A stretch of DNA of 64,000 bases from Afipia carboxidovorans OM5 (lineage in GTDB: Bacteria; Pseudomonadota; Alphaproteobacteria; Rhizobiales; Xanthobacteraceae): the NCBI RefSeq assembly GCF_000218565.1, contig NC_015689.1:62001-126000 (forward strand), read 5' to 3'. Positions 15,506 through 24,247 of this stretch are shown here, piece after piece (the stretch's first letter is position 1; every line of letters starts with the position of its first letter). Under the pieces are notes generated by a model. It was not told the origin of the DNA, did not search any database, and saw only the letters and a program-made list of their open reading frames with translations. The position numbers were made by a program, and so were the translations under genes.

Positions 15506-17920
15506 ATGTCAGCAACATCAAATAAAGCAGCGCATGTATCTCCAGAAGCATTTTTAGGAGCGCGACAGAACACCGGACCGCGATTGATGACGTCGCGATT
15601 TGTACCGCTGGCAGCCACCGCGTTCCTGCTAGCGGATATGTATCCGGCGTCGGCGCATCCTCATACGCCGAGAGAGCCATCGGCGTTGCCCGAGATCGAG
15701 ATCATGCCTGCGCCGCACACTCATCGGAAAAAGAAGCGCCCCCAGCATTCGGAACGCACCACCGCGCGTCGTGCCGTGCCTGCGCGCGACCCGGCCCACA
15801 AGCCCGTCCCCGTGGACACCGCGTTCTCCGGAGCGCCGAACGTCGCGGGCGGCTCCGCATCGGCGCCGTCGATGGCGAGCGAGATGACGGTGTCCGGCAA
15901 GGAGATCAATGACCGTCCGGTGACGCGGCCCGGTGAAGTGCTGGAAGCAGCGCCCGGCCTGATCGTCACCCAGCACAGCGGCGAGGGGAAGGCCAACCAG
16001 TACTTCCTGCGCGGCTACAATCTCGATCATGGTACCGACATGGCGATCACGGTCGATGACATGCCGGTGAACATGCGCACCCACGGGCACGGGCAGGGCT
16101 ATGCCGACCTCAATTTTCTGATGCCGGAAACGGTCAACAGCATGCGCGTCCGCAAGGGGCCGTATTATGCCGACGAGGGGGACTTCAGTTCGGCGGGCGC
16201 CTTGAATCTCGATCTGATCGACCGCGTCAATCGCGGCCTCGCGGAAATGACGTTCGGCAGCTTCGGCTACAAGCGCGCGTTCGTCATGAATTCCGTCAAG
16301 CTCGGCGAAGGCAATCTGCTGTTCGCCGGAGAAGCGAACATTTACAACGGGCCGTGGAGCAATCCGGACGAGGTGCGCAAGCTCAATGGCATGGTCCGCT
16401 ATTCGCAGGGCACCGCGACCGATGGCTTTTCCGCGACGGCGATGGCTTACGGCAACCGCTGGAATTCGACGGACCAGATCCCGCTGCGCGCCATCACCAG
16501 CGGGCTGCTGGGGCGTTTCGATGCGGAAGATCCCAGCGACGGAGGCCGCGCCAATCGCTTCTCGCTCTCGACGCGCGTGGCGCAGACCGACGACCTCGGC
16601 TCGTGGAAGGCCAACGCTTACGTTATCAAGAGTGGTCTCGATCTCTTCAACAATTTTACCTATTACCTCAGTGATCCGACGCTGGGCGATCAATTCCATC
16701 AGCATGACGATCGCGTGGTGGCCGGTGGCGCGGTGTCGCGCACCTTTGTCGGCAGCTTTGCCGGCTTGCCATCCGAAACCACCATCGGATTGCAGACGCG
16801 CTATGACGACATCAACGTCGCGCTGACCACGACCTATCAACGTAATTTCCTCGCCAATACCCGCAGCGACAAGGTGAAGGAAACAAGCGTCGCGGCCTAT
16901 ATCCAGAACACCGTGCGCTGGACGGACTGGTTCCGCACCACGCTCGGCTGGCGCGGCGATTACTACACCACCACGGTGAACTCCCTGTTTGATACCAATA
17001 ATTCCGGCAAGGCCAGTGCCACGATGGGCAGCCCGAAATTCAGCATGACGTTTGGGCCGTTCTACAAGACCGAACTGTTCGTCGGAGCCGGCATGGGCAT
17101 GCACAGCAACGACGCGCGCGGCAGCACCATTCGCGAAGTGCCTGTCGATCGTGTTCAGGACCCGAACGCGGCATCCGATCCGGTCGGTGCGTCGCCGCTG
17201 CTTGTGCGCACCAAAGGTGCGGAGGTGGGGCTGCGTACACGGCTCATTCCAGGCCTCGATTCCACCTTCAGCCTGTTCATGCTGGATCAGGCTTCGGAGA
17301 TCGTGTTCGTGGGTGACGGCGGCGATACGGAAGCGAGCCGCGCGAGCCGCCGCTACGGCATCGAGTGGACCAACAGATACAAACCGCTGAAGTGGCTGAC
17401 GCTGGATACCGACGTGGCGTGGTCGCACGCCCGGTTTGTCGGATTCAACCAGGATCAGGCGGATGCCTACGCCGAACTTGCGGGGTATCCGGAAGCCCAG
17501 ATCGGCAATGCGCCCGGCAATTATGTCCCCGGCGCGCCGACGCTGATCGCGTCCGCGGGCATCACGATCGGCGAAGCAACAGGGTGGTTCACCGGATTGC
17601 GCTGGCGCTATCTCGGCGAGCGGCCGTTGACCGAAGACAATGTCTTCCGCTCGCCCGCCACCAGCGTGTTCAACGGACGGATCGGCTATCGCTTCGAGAA
17701 CGGCTGGCGCATCCAGCTCGATGCGATCAACCTGTTCGACGCAAAGGCGGACCAGATCACCTATGCCTATGGGTCGCTGCTGAAGACCGACAACCTGTAC
17801 GCGATGTGCGGCTCTGGTTCGCCGCCGCCGTCTGCGGTTTGTGGCACGGGCGTCATGGATCGTGTGTTGCACCCGATCGAACCGCTGGCGATCCGCTTGA
17901 CGCTCGCCGGACGGTTCTGA
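15506..17920 (+). CDS. TonB-dependent outer-membrane receptor, probably for nickel
   Basis: Outer-membrane gated channel (804 aa) driven by TonB. The plug domain is seen in VTRPGEVLEAAPGLIVTQHSG, YFLRGYNLDHGTD and MRVRKGPYYADEG, followed by a long beta-barrel ending LTLAGRF with the C-terminal phenylalanine of outer-membrane proteins. A hydrophobic signal lies around residues 28-50, so the first 27 residues extend beyond a normal signal; GGGGGAGGG before 15506 supports this start, with an internal ATG at 15587 as alternative. The mature N-terminus is rich in His, Pro and basic residues (AHPHTP, HTHRKKK). The NikR operator upstream and nickel genes alongside point to a nickel complex as substrate; this is inference. 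Confidence 0.9.
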   Translation: MSATSNKAAHVSPEAFLGARQNTGPRLMTSRFVPLAATAFLLADMYPASAHPHTPREPSALPEIEIMPAPHTHRKKKRPQHSERTTARRAVPARDPAHKPVPVDTAFSGAPNVAGGSASAPSMASEMTVSGKEINDRPVTRPGEVLEAAPGLIVTQHSGEGKANQYFLRGYNLDHGTDMAITVDDMPVNMRTHGHGQGYADLNFLMPETVNSMRVRKGPYYADEGDFSSAGALNLDLIDRVNRGLAEMTFGSFGYKRAFVMNSVKLGEGNLLFAGEANIYNGPWSNPDEVRKLNGMVRYSQGTATDGFSATAMAYGNRWNSTDQIPLRAITSGLLGRFDAEDPSDGGRANRFSLSTRVAQTDDLGSWKANAYVIKSGLDLFNNFTYYLSDPTLGDQFHQHDDRVVAGGAVSRTFVGSFAGLPSETTIGLQTRYDDINVALTTTYQRNFLANTRSDKVKETSVAAYIQNTVRWTDWFRTTLGWRGDYYTTTVNSLFDTNNSGKASATMGSPKFSMTFGPFYKTELFVGAGMGMHSNDARGSTIREVPVDRVQDPNAASDPVGASPLLVRTKGAEVGLRTRLIPGLDSTFSLFMLDQASEIVFVGDGGDTEASRASRRYGIEWTNRYKPLKWLTLDTDVAWSHARFVGFNQDQADAYAELAGYPEAQIGNAPGNYVPGAPTLIASAGITIGEATGWFTGLRWRYLGERPLTEDNVFRSPATSVFNGRIGYRFENGWRIQLDAINLFDAKADQITYAYGSLLKTDNLYAMCGSGSPPPSAVCGTGVMDRVLHPIEPLAIRLTLAGRF

Positions 17921-17952
17921 AGGATTTCGTAACACAGATCTCGACGGCAACA

Positions 17953-17980
17953 GGATGTGTCGCTTTAAAGCGGCACATCC
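17953..17980. terminator. Palindrome between convergent receptor and ccoS genes
   Basis: GGATGTGT-CGCTTTAAAGCG-GCACATCC is a 28-bp near-perfect palindrome (one T/G pair). It lies 33 bp after the receptor stop and contains the ccoS stop codon. It may work as a bidirectional terminator, although there is no long U tract. Confidence 0.4.
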
Positions 17981-18117
17981 TTATCATCGAGCAGGATGCG
18001 CTCGGCCGCGCCGTTGAGGTCGTCATATTGTCCATTGCCAAGCGCCCACATGAAGGCGCCGAGGCCGGCAAGCCCGAGCAGCAGCGCGACAGGGACGAGA
18101 AACAGAAAATCATCCAT
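17965..18117 (-). CDS. ccoS: cbb3-oxidase maturation protein CcoS
   Basis: A 50-residue single-span membrane protein, MDDFLFLVPVALLLGLAGLG followed by AFMWALGNGQYDDLNGAAER. This is the typical CcoS/FixS pattern: one hydrophobic helix, then the WALxxGQYDDLxGAAxRIL segment. CcoS is needed for cofactor insertion into cbb3 cytochrome oxidase. Its ATG overlaps the ccoI stop (TGATG at 18119-18115). Confidence 0.93.
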   Translation of the reverse strand: MDDFLFLVPVALLLGLAGLGAFMWALGNGQYDDLNGAAERILLDDKDVPL

Positions 18118-20363
18118 CACGCATGCTCCACGATATTTAATGGAACGGGCTTTGTTGGAGCAGTCTCGGTTGTGCCGCGGCCGCCAAGCCGGAGCGCGTT
18201 GGCGATGACGATGATCGATGACGATGACATCGCGATCGCGGCGACCAGCGGGGTCACATATCCCATGATCGCGACCGGCACCGCGATCAGATTATAGCCG
18301 ACAGCAAGGCTCAGGTTCTCGCGGACGAGCCTTGCCGCCGCGCGCGCGATGCCGATGGCGCGCGGCACGGCGTCGAGATTTTCGTGCAGGAACACAAGAT
18401 CGGCGGCGTTGCGGCCGATGTCGGCGGCGGTCGCGGGCGCCATCGACGCGTGAGCGGCGGCGAGCGCGGGCGCGTCGTTTAGCCCGTCGCCGACCATCAA
18501 CACCTTACGGCCGCTGGTCTCGATGTCGCGGATATGCGCCACTTTGCCAGCGGGCCGCATCCCGGCGGAATAGCGAAGACCAAGCGTGTCGGCGATCCGG
18601 CTGACTGCTTCGTCGTGGTCGCCTGACAGAATCTCGATCTCGAAATTCTGCTTCAAAGTGGCAAGCGCGGTCGATGTGCCCTCGCGCAGGCGGTCCTCGA
18701 ACTGGAATCGCGCGAGCGGCGCGCCGTTTTCCGCGAGCACAAGTCCGTCGTCGCCATCGGCGGCATGGGAGAGCGCCCATCCGGCGCGGCCGAGGCGGTA
18801 GCAATGCGGGCCGATGCGCGCTTCCAGCCCGCAACCCGGATGTTCGGTGACCGCACCCGGCTGGAAGGGCTGAACGAAATTGACGGGATAAGCCGCTTCG
18901 ATAGCGCGCGAATAGGGGTGTCGGGAATGAACCGCGATGGCGGCGGCGAGCTTCAATGAATCCGGATCGATCGAGGCGGGGTCGATCAGGCGCGGTATTC
19001 CGGAGGTCAGCGTGCCGGTCTTGTCGAACACGATGGCGTCGATTTCCGCGAGCCGCTCCAGCGCGCCGCCGTCCTTGAGCAGGATTCCGTTCTCGAACAG
19101 GCGGCGGGCGGCCATCACCTGCACCATCGGCACGGCAAGACCGAGCGCGCACGGGCAGGTGATGATCAGCACGGCAATTGCAATGGTGACGGCGCGGTGG
19201 ATGTCGCCGGTGGCGATCATCCAGCCGACGAAAGTGAGAAACGCGGTGGCGTGCACCACCGGGGCATAAAGTTGCGAGGCGCGGTCGGCGATCCGGCGAT
19301 AATGCGAGCGGCCCATCTCGGCGGCTTCCATTAAACGGACCATGTCGGCGAGCGTTGAATCTTTCGCGGCTGCGGTGGCGACCAGCGTCAGTGGTCCCGT
19401 GAGGTTCAGCACGCCCGCCTGCAAGGGCATGCCCGGCGCGGCTGCCACGGGCGTGCTCTCGCCGCTCAGCAATGCGCTGTCGATGTCGGAGTGACCCGCA
19501 AGAACGTTTGCATCGACCGGTACGCGCTCGCCCGCAGCAAGCAGGATCGTCATGCCTACTGCGATTTCGTTGACGGGCATGTACATGCGGCTGCCGTCCG
19601 GTTGCAGCACGAGCGCGCCGCGCGCCGCGAGATTGGCGAGGCCCTTGACGGCGGTGCGGGCTTTTTCTCGCATCAGATGGTCGAGCGTGCGGCCGATCAG
19701 GAGGAAGAACAGCAATGTGACGGAGGCATCGAAGTAGGCATGCGGGCCGTGGGTCGCGGTCTCGTAGATGCTCATGCCGAAGGCGAGCAGCACGCCGATC
19801 GAGATCGGCACATCCATGTTGGTGCGGCCATGGCGCAGGGCGCGCCATGCCGAGCGGAAGAACACGCGGCCCGAATAGGCAAGGGTGGGGAGGGCGATCG
19901 CGGCGGAGATCGCGTGGAACAGGTCGCGGGTCGCGCTATCCGCGCCGGACCAGACCGACACCGACAGCAGCATGATGTTGCTCGCGGCGAACCCCGCGAC
20001 CGCGAGCGCGCGGATCAGTTCGCTGAATCCGGTGTCCTTGACCTCCGCGCCCGCGTCGTAGACATGCGCCTCGTAACCGGCATGGCGCAATGTCTCGATG
20101 AAGGGCGGCGGCGCGCCATCGCGCCAGCGGATGGTGGCGCGCCTGGTCGAGAGGTTGACGCGCGCGGCCTCGACGCCGGGCAGCGCGGCAAGCGCGGTCT
20201 CGACGTTGCGGATGCATGCGCCGCAATGAATGGACGGCACCGAGAGATCAGTCTGGCGGAGGCCGTCGCCGACGACCCGGCTGGCGAGCAGGATTTCGCC
20301 GTCCTTGTTGATGTCGTTCGCGACGGTCAGCGCGATGCCTCCGGCGGAGGTGCAACACGTCAT
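18117..20363 (-). CDS. ccoI: Copper-transporting P1B-ATPase for cbb3 oxidase (CcoI/FixI)
   Basis: Membrane ATPase (748 aa) that exports copper for assembly of the cbb3 oxidase CuB centre. It has an N-terminal cysteine pair (MTCCTSAGG) and a metal-binding domain with SIHCGACIRNVE. Transmembrane helices contain the ion-translocation motif ITCPCALGLAVP. The phosphorylation motif DKTGTLTSG and the hinge VGDGLNDAPALAAA are intact. The ATG at 20363 has GGAG 6 nt upstream; a TTG four codons earlier is also open. In most relatives the order is ccoGHIS; here ccoG and ccoH are not next to ccoI. Downstream ccoS overlaps by one base. Confidence 0.95.
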   Translation of the reverse strand: MTCCTSAGGIALTVANDINKDGEILLASRVVGDGLRQTDLSVPSIHCGACIRNVETALAALPGVEAARVNLSTRRATIRWRDGAPPPFIETLRHAGYEAHVYDAGAEVKDTGFSELIRALAVAGFAASNIMLLSVSVWSGADSATRDLFHAISAAIALPTLAYSGRVFFRSAWRALRHGRTNMDVPISIGVLLAFGMSIYETATHGPHAYFDASVTLLFFLLIGRTLDHLMREKARTAVKGLANLAARGALVLQPDGSRMYMPVNEIAVGMTILLAAGERVPVDANVLAGHSDIDSALLSGESTPVAAAPGMPLQAGVLNLTGPLTLVATAAAKDSTLADMVRLMEAAEMGRSHYRRIADRASQLYAPVVHATAFLTFVGWMIATGDIHRAVTIAIAVLIITCPCALGLAVPMVQVMAARRLFENGILLKDGGALERLAEIDAIVFDKTGTLTSGIPRLIDPASIDPDSLKLAAAIAVHSRHPYSRAIEAAYPVNFVQPFQPGAVTEHPGCGLEARIGPHCYRLGRAGWALSHAADGDDGLVLAENGAPLARFQFEDRLREGTSTALATLKQNFEIEILSGDHDEAVSRIADTLGLRYSAGMRPAGKVAHIRDIETSGRKVLMVGDGLNDAPALAAAHASMAPATAADIGRNAADLVFLHENLDAVPRAIGIARAAARLVRENLSLAVGYNLIAVPVAIMGYVTPLVAAIAMSSSSIIVIANALRLGGRGTTETAPTKPVPLNIVEHA

Positions 20364-20443
20364 CGGCTTCTCCAATTTCCCTTCGCGGCGACTGGCGGCG
20401 CGAAGGGCTTTGACGATCCGGCGATCACCGCCGGAGATTCAGA

Positions 20444-21253
20444 TCAGCTCGCCTTCTCGGCGGAAGGCGCGGCCTTCATTGTTTCATAGGCGTGCCAGGT
20501 GCCATGCCCGAGCACCGGAAACACCACGATCAAACCGAGCAGGCCGGTCACAAGGGACAACAGGAATAATCCCAGCACGATCATGCCCCAGGTCAGCATC
20601 ACCGGCAGATTCTTGCCGACCAGCGCGAAGCTCGTGCCCATCGCGGTCAGCGCATCGACGCGCTGTTCGAGCTGCATCGGAATCGAGAATGCGCTGATGG
20701 CGAAGGAGAAGGAGGCGAACAGCGCGCCGACCGCGCTGCCGACGATCAGCATCGCCCAGCCGACGGGCGTGGTGAACAGCATCGCGGCGACATGGTCGAG
20801 GCCAGGGAACGGCAGAAGCCCGAAGAACAGCGCGTAGACGATGACAGCGGCGCGCATCCAGATCAGCATCAACAGGCACAGCAGAACGCCGGTGAACAGA
20901 AGTTGAGCCCCCGCCGCCGGGCGGACGAAAATCATCCGCATCAGGCTGACAGGCTCGCCGCGCGCGATCTGCCGGCTCTTGGCGTAGGTCCCGATCGCCA
21001 GCAGCGGACCCGTCACCATGAACCCGGCAAGCGCGGGAAACAGGATATAGTCGCGCCCGAACAGGAACAGTCCGTCGATGATCGCGGCCGACAGCAGGAA
21101 GATCAGCATGCCGTAGGCGATGCTCGGGCCGGGAACGGTGCGGAAATCCTGCCAGCCCTGCGCGAGCCATTTGAAGGCGGTCGCGGCCGGCAGGTTGCGG
21201 GTCCAGCGGTTTTCGTGTGGCAGTGGCGGAACAACCGCCGGAATGACGACCAT
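20444..21253 (-). CDS. DUF2189-type integral membrane protein
   Basis: A 269-aa protein with about six membrane helices. After a soluble N-terminus with NRWTRNLPAATAFKWLAQGW come paired helices such as FPALAGFMVTGPLLAIGTY and the FPVLGHGTWHAYE C-terminal motif, as in the DUF2189 family. Members often lie beside cytochrome oxidase genes but have no established role. It sits between the small membrane protein and ccoI, where ccoG and ccoH would be expected, and is read in the same direction. Confidence 0.8.
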   Translation of the reverse strand: MVVIPAVVPPLPHENRWTRNLPAATAFKWLAQGWQDFRTVPGPSIAYGMLIFLLSAAIIDGLFLFGRDYILFPALAGFMVTGPLLAIGTYAKSRQIARGEPVSLMRMIFVRPAAGAQLLFTGVLLCLLMLIWMRAAVIVYALFFGLLPFPGLDHVAAMLFTTPVGWAMLIVGSAVGALFASFSFAISAFSIPMQLEQRVDALTAMGTSFALVGKNLPVMLTWGMIVLGLFLLSLVTGLLGLIVVFPVLGHGTWHAYETMKAAPSAEKAS

Positions 21254-21265
21254 GTCAGCCCTCGT

Positions 21266-21478
21266 TTATTTCGGCGTGCAGGACGATTTCGCGGCGCTGA
21301 AAGAATTCTGCGCGGCGTGACCGCTGCCAAGTTTCAGATGCGACACGCAATCGGGTTGCGATGTCACGGCGACGTACACAAGATGCCAGTTCGCGACGGC
21401 GACAACGAGGATGATCGCGCTCGCGATCATCCACATCGCCTGGCGGCCGCGTCGGCCAAGTGCGATACCGGCGCTCAT
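21266..21478 (-). CDS. Small single-span membrane protein next to ccoP
   Basis: A 70-residue protein with one hydrophobic helix (WMIASAIILVVAVANWHLVYVAV). Its ATG overlaps the ccoP stop as ATGA, so it was translationally coupled to the oxidase subunit. It ends in a short Ser/Lys-rich tail. Similar small genes of unknown role follow ccoP in some Bradyrhizobiaceae. No catalytic motif is visible. Confidence 0.65.
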   Translation of the reverse strand: MSAGIALGRRGRQAMWMIASAIILVVAVANWHLVYVAVTSQPDCVSHLKLGSGHAAQNSFSAAKSSCTPK

Positions 21479-21795
21479 TGTTTCGCACCCCGCAGGTCGG
21501 TGATGTAAAGCGCGAGGATCTTCCGGTCGACATCGGACAGGCGGCCTTCCCAGGTCGGCATGTGACCCTGCCGTCCGCCCCAGATGGTGTCGGTGATCGA
21601 CTGGGCATCGCCGCCGTAAATCCAGAAAGCGTCGGTCAGATCGGGCGCGCCGGCATCATGGCTGCCTTTGGCATTCTCGCCGTGACAGGCGGCGCAATTG
21701 GCGGCGAAGGCCTCCTTGCCGGCTGCGATCTTGTCGGCGGCAATGGTTTTGTCGCCGGGGTTGGACAGGCTGCGGATGAATGCAACCACATTGTC
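21475..21795 (-). pseudogene. ccoP: 3' remnant of cbb3 oxidase subunit CcoP, cut by IS3 element
   Basis: The last 106 codons of a dihaem cytochrome c, beginning DNVVAFIRSLSNP. It contains the second haem motif CAACHG (AANCAACHGENAKG) and the distal methionine region GGRQGHMPTWEGRLSD, ending YITDLRGAKQ. This is the C-terminal part of CcoP/FixP. The frame continues into the IS but that part is transposon sequence. The first haem domain and membrane anchor are absent and are not found on the other side of the IS, so the gene is inactive here. An intact second copy could exist elsewhere. Confidence 0.88.
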
Positions 21796-21857
21796 TGATC
21801 TGCCCCCTTTGAAGTGGTCCTCCCTGAAGTATGATTTTCGGATGGAGGATAAGATCG

Positions 21858-22136
21858 ATGGCAAGGAAGAGGCATACGGCTGAAGAGATTGTTGCGAAGC
21901 TGCGGCAGGTTGATGTGCTGATGGCACAGGGCCGGCAGGTAGCAGACGCAGTCCGAGCGATAGGCGTGACGGAAGTCACGTACTATCGATGGCGGAATGA
22001 GTATGGCGGCCTGAAGGGCGACCAGGTGAAGCGACTGAAGGAGTTGGAGACCGAGAACACCCGGCTCCGGCGAGCGGTGTCGGATCTGACGCTGGACAAG
22101 CTGATCCTGGCGGAGGCCGCAAAGGGAAACTTCTAA
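21858..22136 (+). CDS. IS3-family OrfA
   Basis: A 92-aa helix-turn-helix protein (MARKRHTAEEIVAKLRQVD, VTEVTYYRWRNEYGGL) with a leucine-zipper-like C-terminus (LKELETENTRLRRAVSDL). It recognises the IS ends and, by -1 frameshifting near its end, provides the N-terminus of the OrfAB transposase. GGAGG lies upstream of the ATG at 21858; an earlier ATG at 21831 is also in frame. Confidence 0.92.
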   Translation: MARKRHTAEEIVAKLRQVDVLMAQGRQVADAVRAIGVTEVTYYRWRNEYGGLKGDQVKRLKELETENTRLRRAVSDLTLDKLILAEAAKGNF

Positions 22137-22159
22137 GCCCCTCCCGACGCCGTGCGTGC

Positions 22160-22999
22160 GTGGATCATGTGATAACCGAGCTTTGCATATCTGAGAGACG
22201 GGCGTGCCGGGCATTAGGTCAGCATCGATCGACGCAGCGCAAGATTCCAACGACACCCGATGACGAGGTAGCATTGACTGCCGACATCATCGAGCTTGCC
22301 CGCCAATATGGCCGCTACGGGTATCGCCGGATTACGGCGTTGCTCCGCAGAGCCGGCTGGACGGTGAACAAGAAGCGTGTCGAGCGGATCTGGCGATGTG
22401 AGGGGCTGAAGGTCCCTGCTAAACAGCCTAAACGCGGGCGTCTGTGGCTCAACGACGGCTCGTGCATCCGCCTGCGGCCGGAGCGCCCCAACCATGTCTG
22501 GTCCTATGACTTCGTCGCTGACCGCACCCACGATGGCAAGGCGTTCCGGATGTTGTGCATCATCGACGAGTTCAGTCGTGAGAGCCTGGCCATCCGTGTC
22601 GCACGGAAGCTCAAAGCGACGGATGTCATCGAGGCGCTATGCGAGCTGTTCGTCTCGCGGGGCATTCCTGCGCACATACGGTCGGACAATGGGCCCGAGT
22701 TTGTCGCCCAGGCTCTGCGCGATTGGATCGTCGCCGTCGGCGCCAAGACGGCCTACATCGAACCCGGAAGTCCGTGGGAGAACGGCTACTGCGAAAGCTT
22801 CAACGGCAAACTGCGCGATGAACTACTCAACGGCGAGATCTTCTACACATTGAAGGAGGCGCAGATCGTGATCGAAAACTGGCGCCGTCACTACAACACG
22901 GTCCGTCCACACTCATCGCTGGGATATCAACCACCCGCACCCGAGGCTCTCGTCTGGCCAGCACCAAAGGAGATAGGCAAAATGCAATCCCTAAACTAA
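22160..22999 (+). CDS. IS3-family transposase OrfB (DDE integrase domain)
   Basis: The 279-aa catalytic part. The DDE residues are visible in WSYDFVADRTHDG (first D), IRSDNGPEFVA (second D) and SPWENGYCESFNGKLRDELLN (E). The HTH_21-like GRYGYRRITALLRRAGW precedes them. The frame is -1 relative to orfA; the A/G-rich GCAAAGGGAAAC before the orfA stop is a plausible slip site. The transposase appears intact, so the element may still be active. Confidence 0.93.
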   Translation: MDHVITELCISERRACRALGQHRSTQRKIPTTPDDEVALTADIIELARQYGRYGYRRITALLRRAGWTVNKKRVERIWRCEGLKVPAKQPKRGRLWLNDGSCIRLRPERPNHVWSYDFVADRTHDGKAFRMLCIIDEFSRESLAIRVARKLKATDVIEALCELFVSRGIPAHIRSDNGPEFVAQALRDWIVAVGAKTAYIEPGSPWENGYCESFNGKLRDELLNGEIFYTLKEAQIVIENWRRHYNTVRPHSSLGYQPPAPEALVWPAPKEIGKMQSLN

Positions 23000-23068
23000 C
23001 ATTCTGACCGGACCACTCCGTGGGGGCCAGTCAAGCATTAATTCGGCCGAAACCGTCGTCGAACAAGA

Positions 23069-23355
23069 TCAGTTAATTCCTCCTGAATATCGTTTGGCCA
23101 TCGTCAATAGAACAAACAGACCAATGAACATCATGTATGCGACACCAAACATGACAAGAAGAATGGCGGCTTCCTTTCGCCTTGTTTTGAAAAACTCGTA
23201 GATGTAGCTCCGATCTCTCTGAACAAATATTTTGTATCGATCGAGATATACGACTATCCCGACTGCTCCGACACATAGAAGAATCCAGACATACAGCGAA
23301 AAAAATAATATCGCGCGAACTCACTGCGTGGGAACGAGACGATCCATTCTTTCAT
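23069..23355 (-). pseudogene. Two-span membrane protein with frameshift in a T7 tract
   Basis: On the minus strand MKEWIVSFPRSEFARYYFF opens at 23355 and runs off frame at a run of seven T (plus-strand A, 23299-23305). In the next frame the sequence continues as a coherent membrane protein: SLYVWILLCVGAVGIVVYLD, a charged stretch, then AAILLVMFGVAYMMFIGLFV, ending YSGGIN at 23069. One extra T would join both parts into about 95 residues. It may be a pseudogene, a slip-controlled gene or a sequencing error. The family is not recognised. An alternative ATG is at 23379. Confidence 0.6.
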
Positions 23356-23379
23356 GTGCGATCCGTTCTTGACTGCCAT

Positions 23380-23901
23380 AACGCGTCACGTTTAGCGTCT
23401 ACAATCTATCTTTTTAGATCAATAGCCGACGCGGGCGAACATGGCGGGAGAAGCTGGGCCAAAGATGACTAGATGCGGCATGGTGGTCCATATTCGTAGG
23501 CGTCGCAGCCGCGAAGTCTAGCATGCCAAAAAGATTTGCGATCCTTTCGGCCACTCCGATGAGATTGAGGTAAACACGCGAGAGTTCCGCTAATATAGTG
23601 CAGGTATACAGAAGCGAGAGCCGCATCCTGCTTCCGATCTCTGATGACGGAATAATGTCCGATTGGGATGCCAGGATTGCCAAGTGGATATTTGGCAGCA
23701 TGGGAAGGAGGGGCGCTCTTGCAAGCCTCCACTCCCAAACAATTCCGGTCGACAAATCCTCACAAGGCGTTACCTCCTACCGAAGGACGACCCTTTCCCA
23801 TAGTCATCGTGAATCACAGGTCCACACCAGTCAAGCGCACAGCGAACCCAAATGGATATGCCGACGTTTGACAAGCTAACGGCGTGGCTCGCCGAACAAG
23901 G
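23380..23901. other. Intergenic stretch without a supported gene
   Basis: About 520 bp between two gene remnants. Open frames on both strands (23414-23755 minus, 23598-23879 plus) overlap one another and lack recognisable motifs or convincing ribosome sites. Composition is more AT-rich than the neighbours. It is probably decayed DNA at the junction between chromosome and mobile region. Confidence 0.4.
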
Positions 23902-24084
23902 CTATGCAGGAAGTTCAATATGATTGTCACGTAGCCGCATCACCGGTCCGCGATCATTGATCTTGATATCGTCGGCTTGCGGCAGATCGAGGTCGGTCTG
24001 CTGCGCCGGAATGTCGAGCGCAAGATCTTGCATCATCTTGCGGTATTCGGCCCAGCGGACATGTTGCTCATATGCGTTGCACTT
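23902..24084 (-). pseudogene. N-terminal remnant of a SRAP/YedK-type abasic-site protein
   Basis: On the minus strand the peptide CNAYEQHVRWAEYRKMMQ, followed by DIKINDRGPVMRL and HIEL, matches the start of SRAP (HMCES/YedK) proteins, which normally begin Met-Cys-Asn with Cys2 forming the DNA-protein crosslink at abasic sites. Here the codon before the Cys is AAG, not ATG, so the start is lost. Family similarity stops after HIEL, with a TAG three codons later. The remaining roughly 150 residues are missing. The gene is dead at both ends. Confidence 0.72.
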
Positions 24085-24163
24085 GTCCTTTATTTAGGTC
24101 CGATACGCAGCAGATACGAGAGGCGGACGGCGTGTCCCTGCGGGCCGGGCTCTCGGCTCCGCT

Positions 24164-24188
24164 GAAACCCCGGCGTGGCCGGGTTTTC
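24164..24188 (-). terminator. Hairpin downstream of DUF736 gene
   Basis: GAAACCCCGGC (24164-24174) pairs with GCCGGGTTTTC (24178-24188) with one mismatch. On the minus strand it lies 60 nt after the DUF736 stop, followed by a short T run, so it can act as a Rho-independent terminator. Confidence 0.45.
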
Positions 24189-24247
24189 ACCCTTCGGGCA
24201 TCGATCCCTCACGCAAGCAAGATCACCACGCTCGCTGCATGTACGAA

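Larger units (their letters stand above)
21796..23033 (+). mobile_element. IS3-family insertion sequence (IS407-like), 1,238 bp
   Basis: The left end TGATCTGCCCCCTTTGAAGT and the right end, read inward, TGACTGGCCCCCACGGAGTG form imperfect terminal inverted repeats that share CCCCC and AGTGGTCC. Inside lie two overlapping-phase genes, orfA and orfB, the usual IS3 layout with -1 frameshifting. The flanks (GTC before, AGC after) show no 3-4 bp target duplication, and ccoP does not resume on the right side. This indicates a deletion or recombination at the element. Confidence 0.88.

Noticed and set aside
15629..17950. 773-codon minus frame opposite the TonB receptor
   Set aside because: Arg/His-rich shadow of a clear receptor gene.
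23414..23755. 113-codon minus frame between the two gene remnants
   Set aside because: No recognisable motif and poor start context; overlaps equally weak plus-strand frames.
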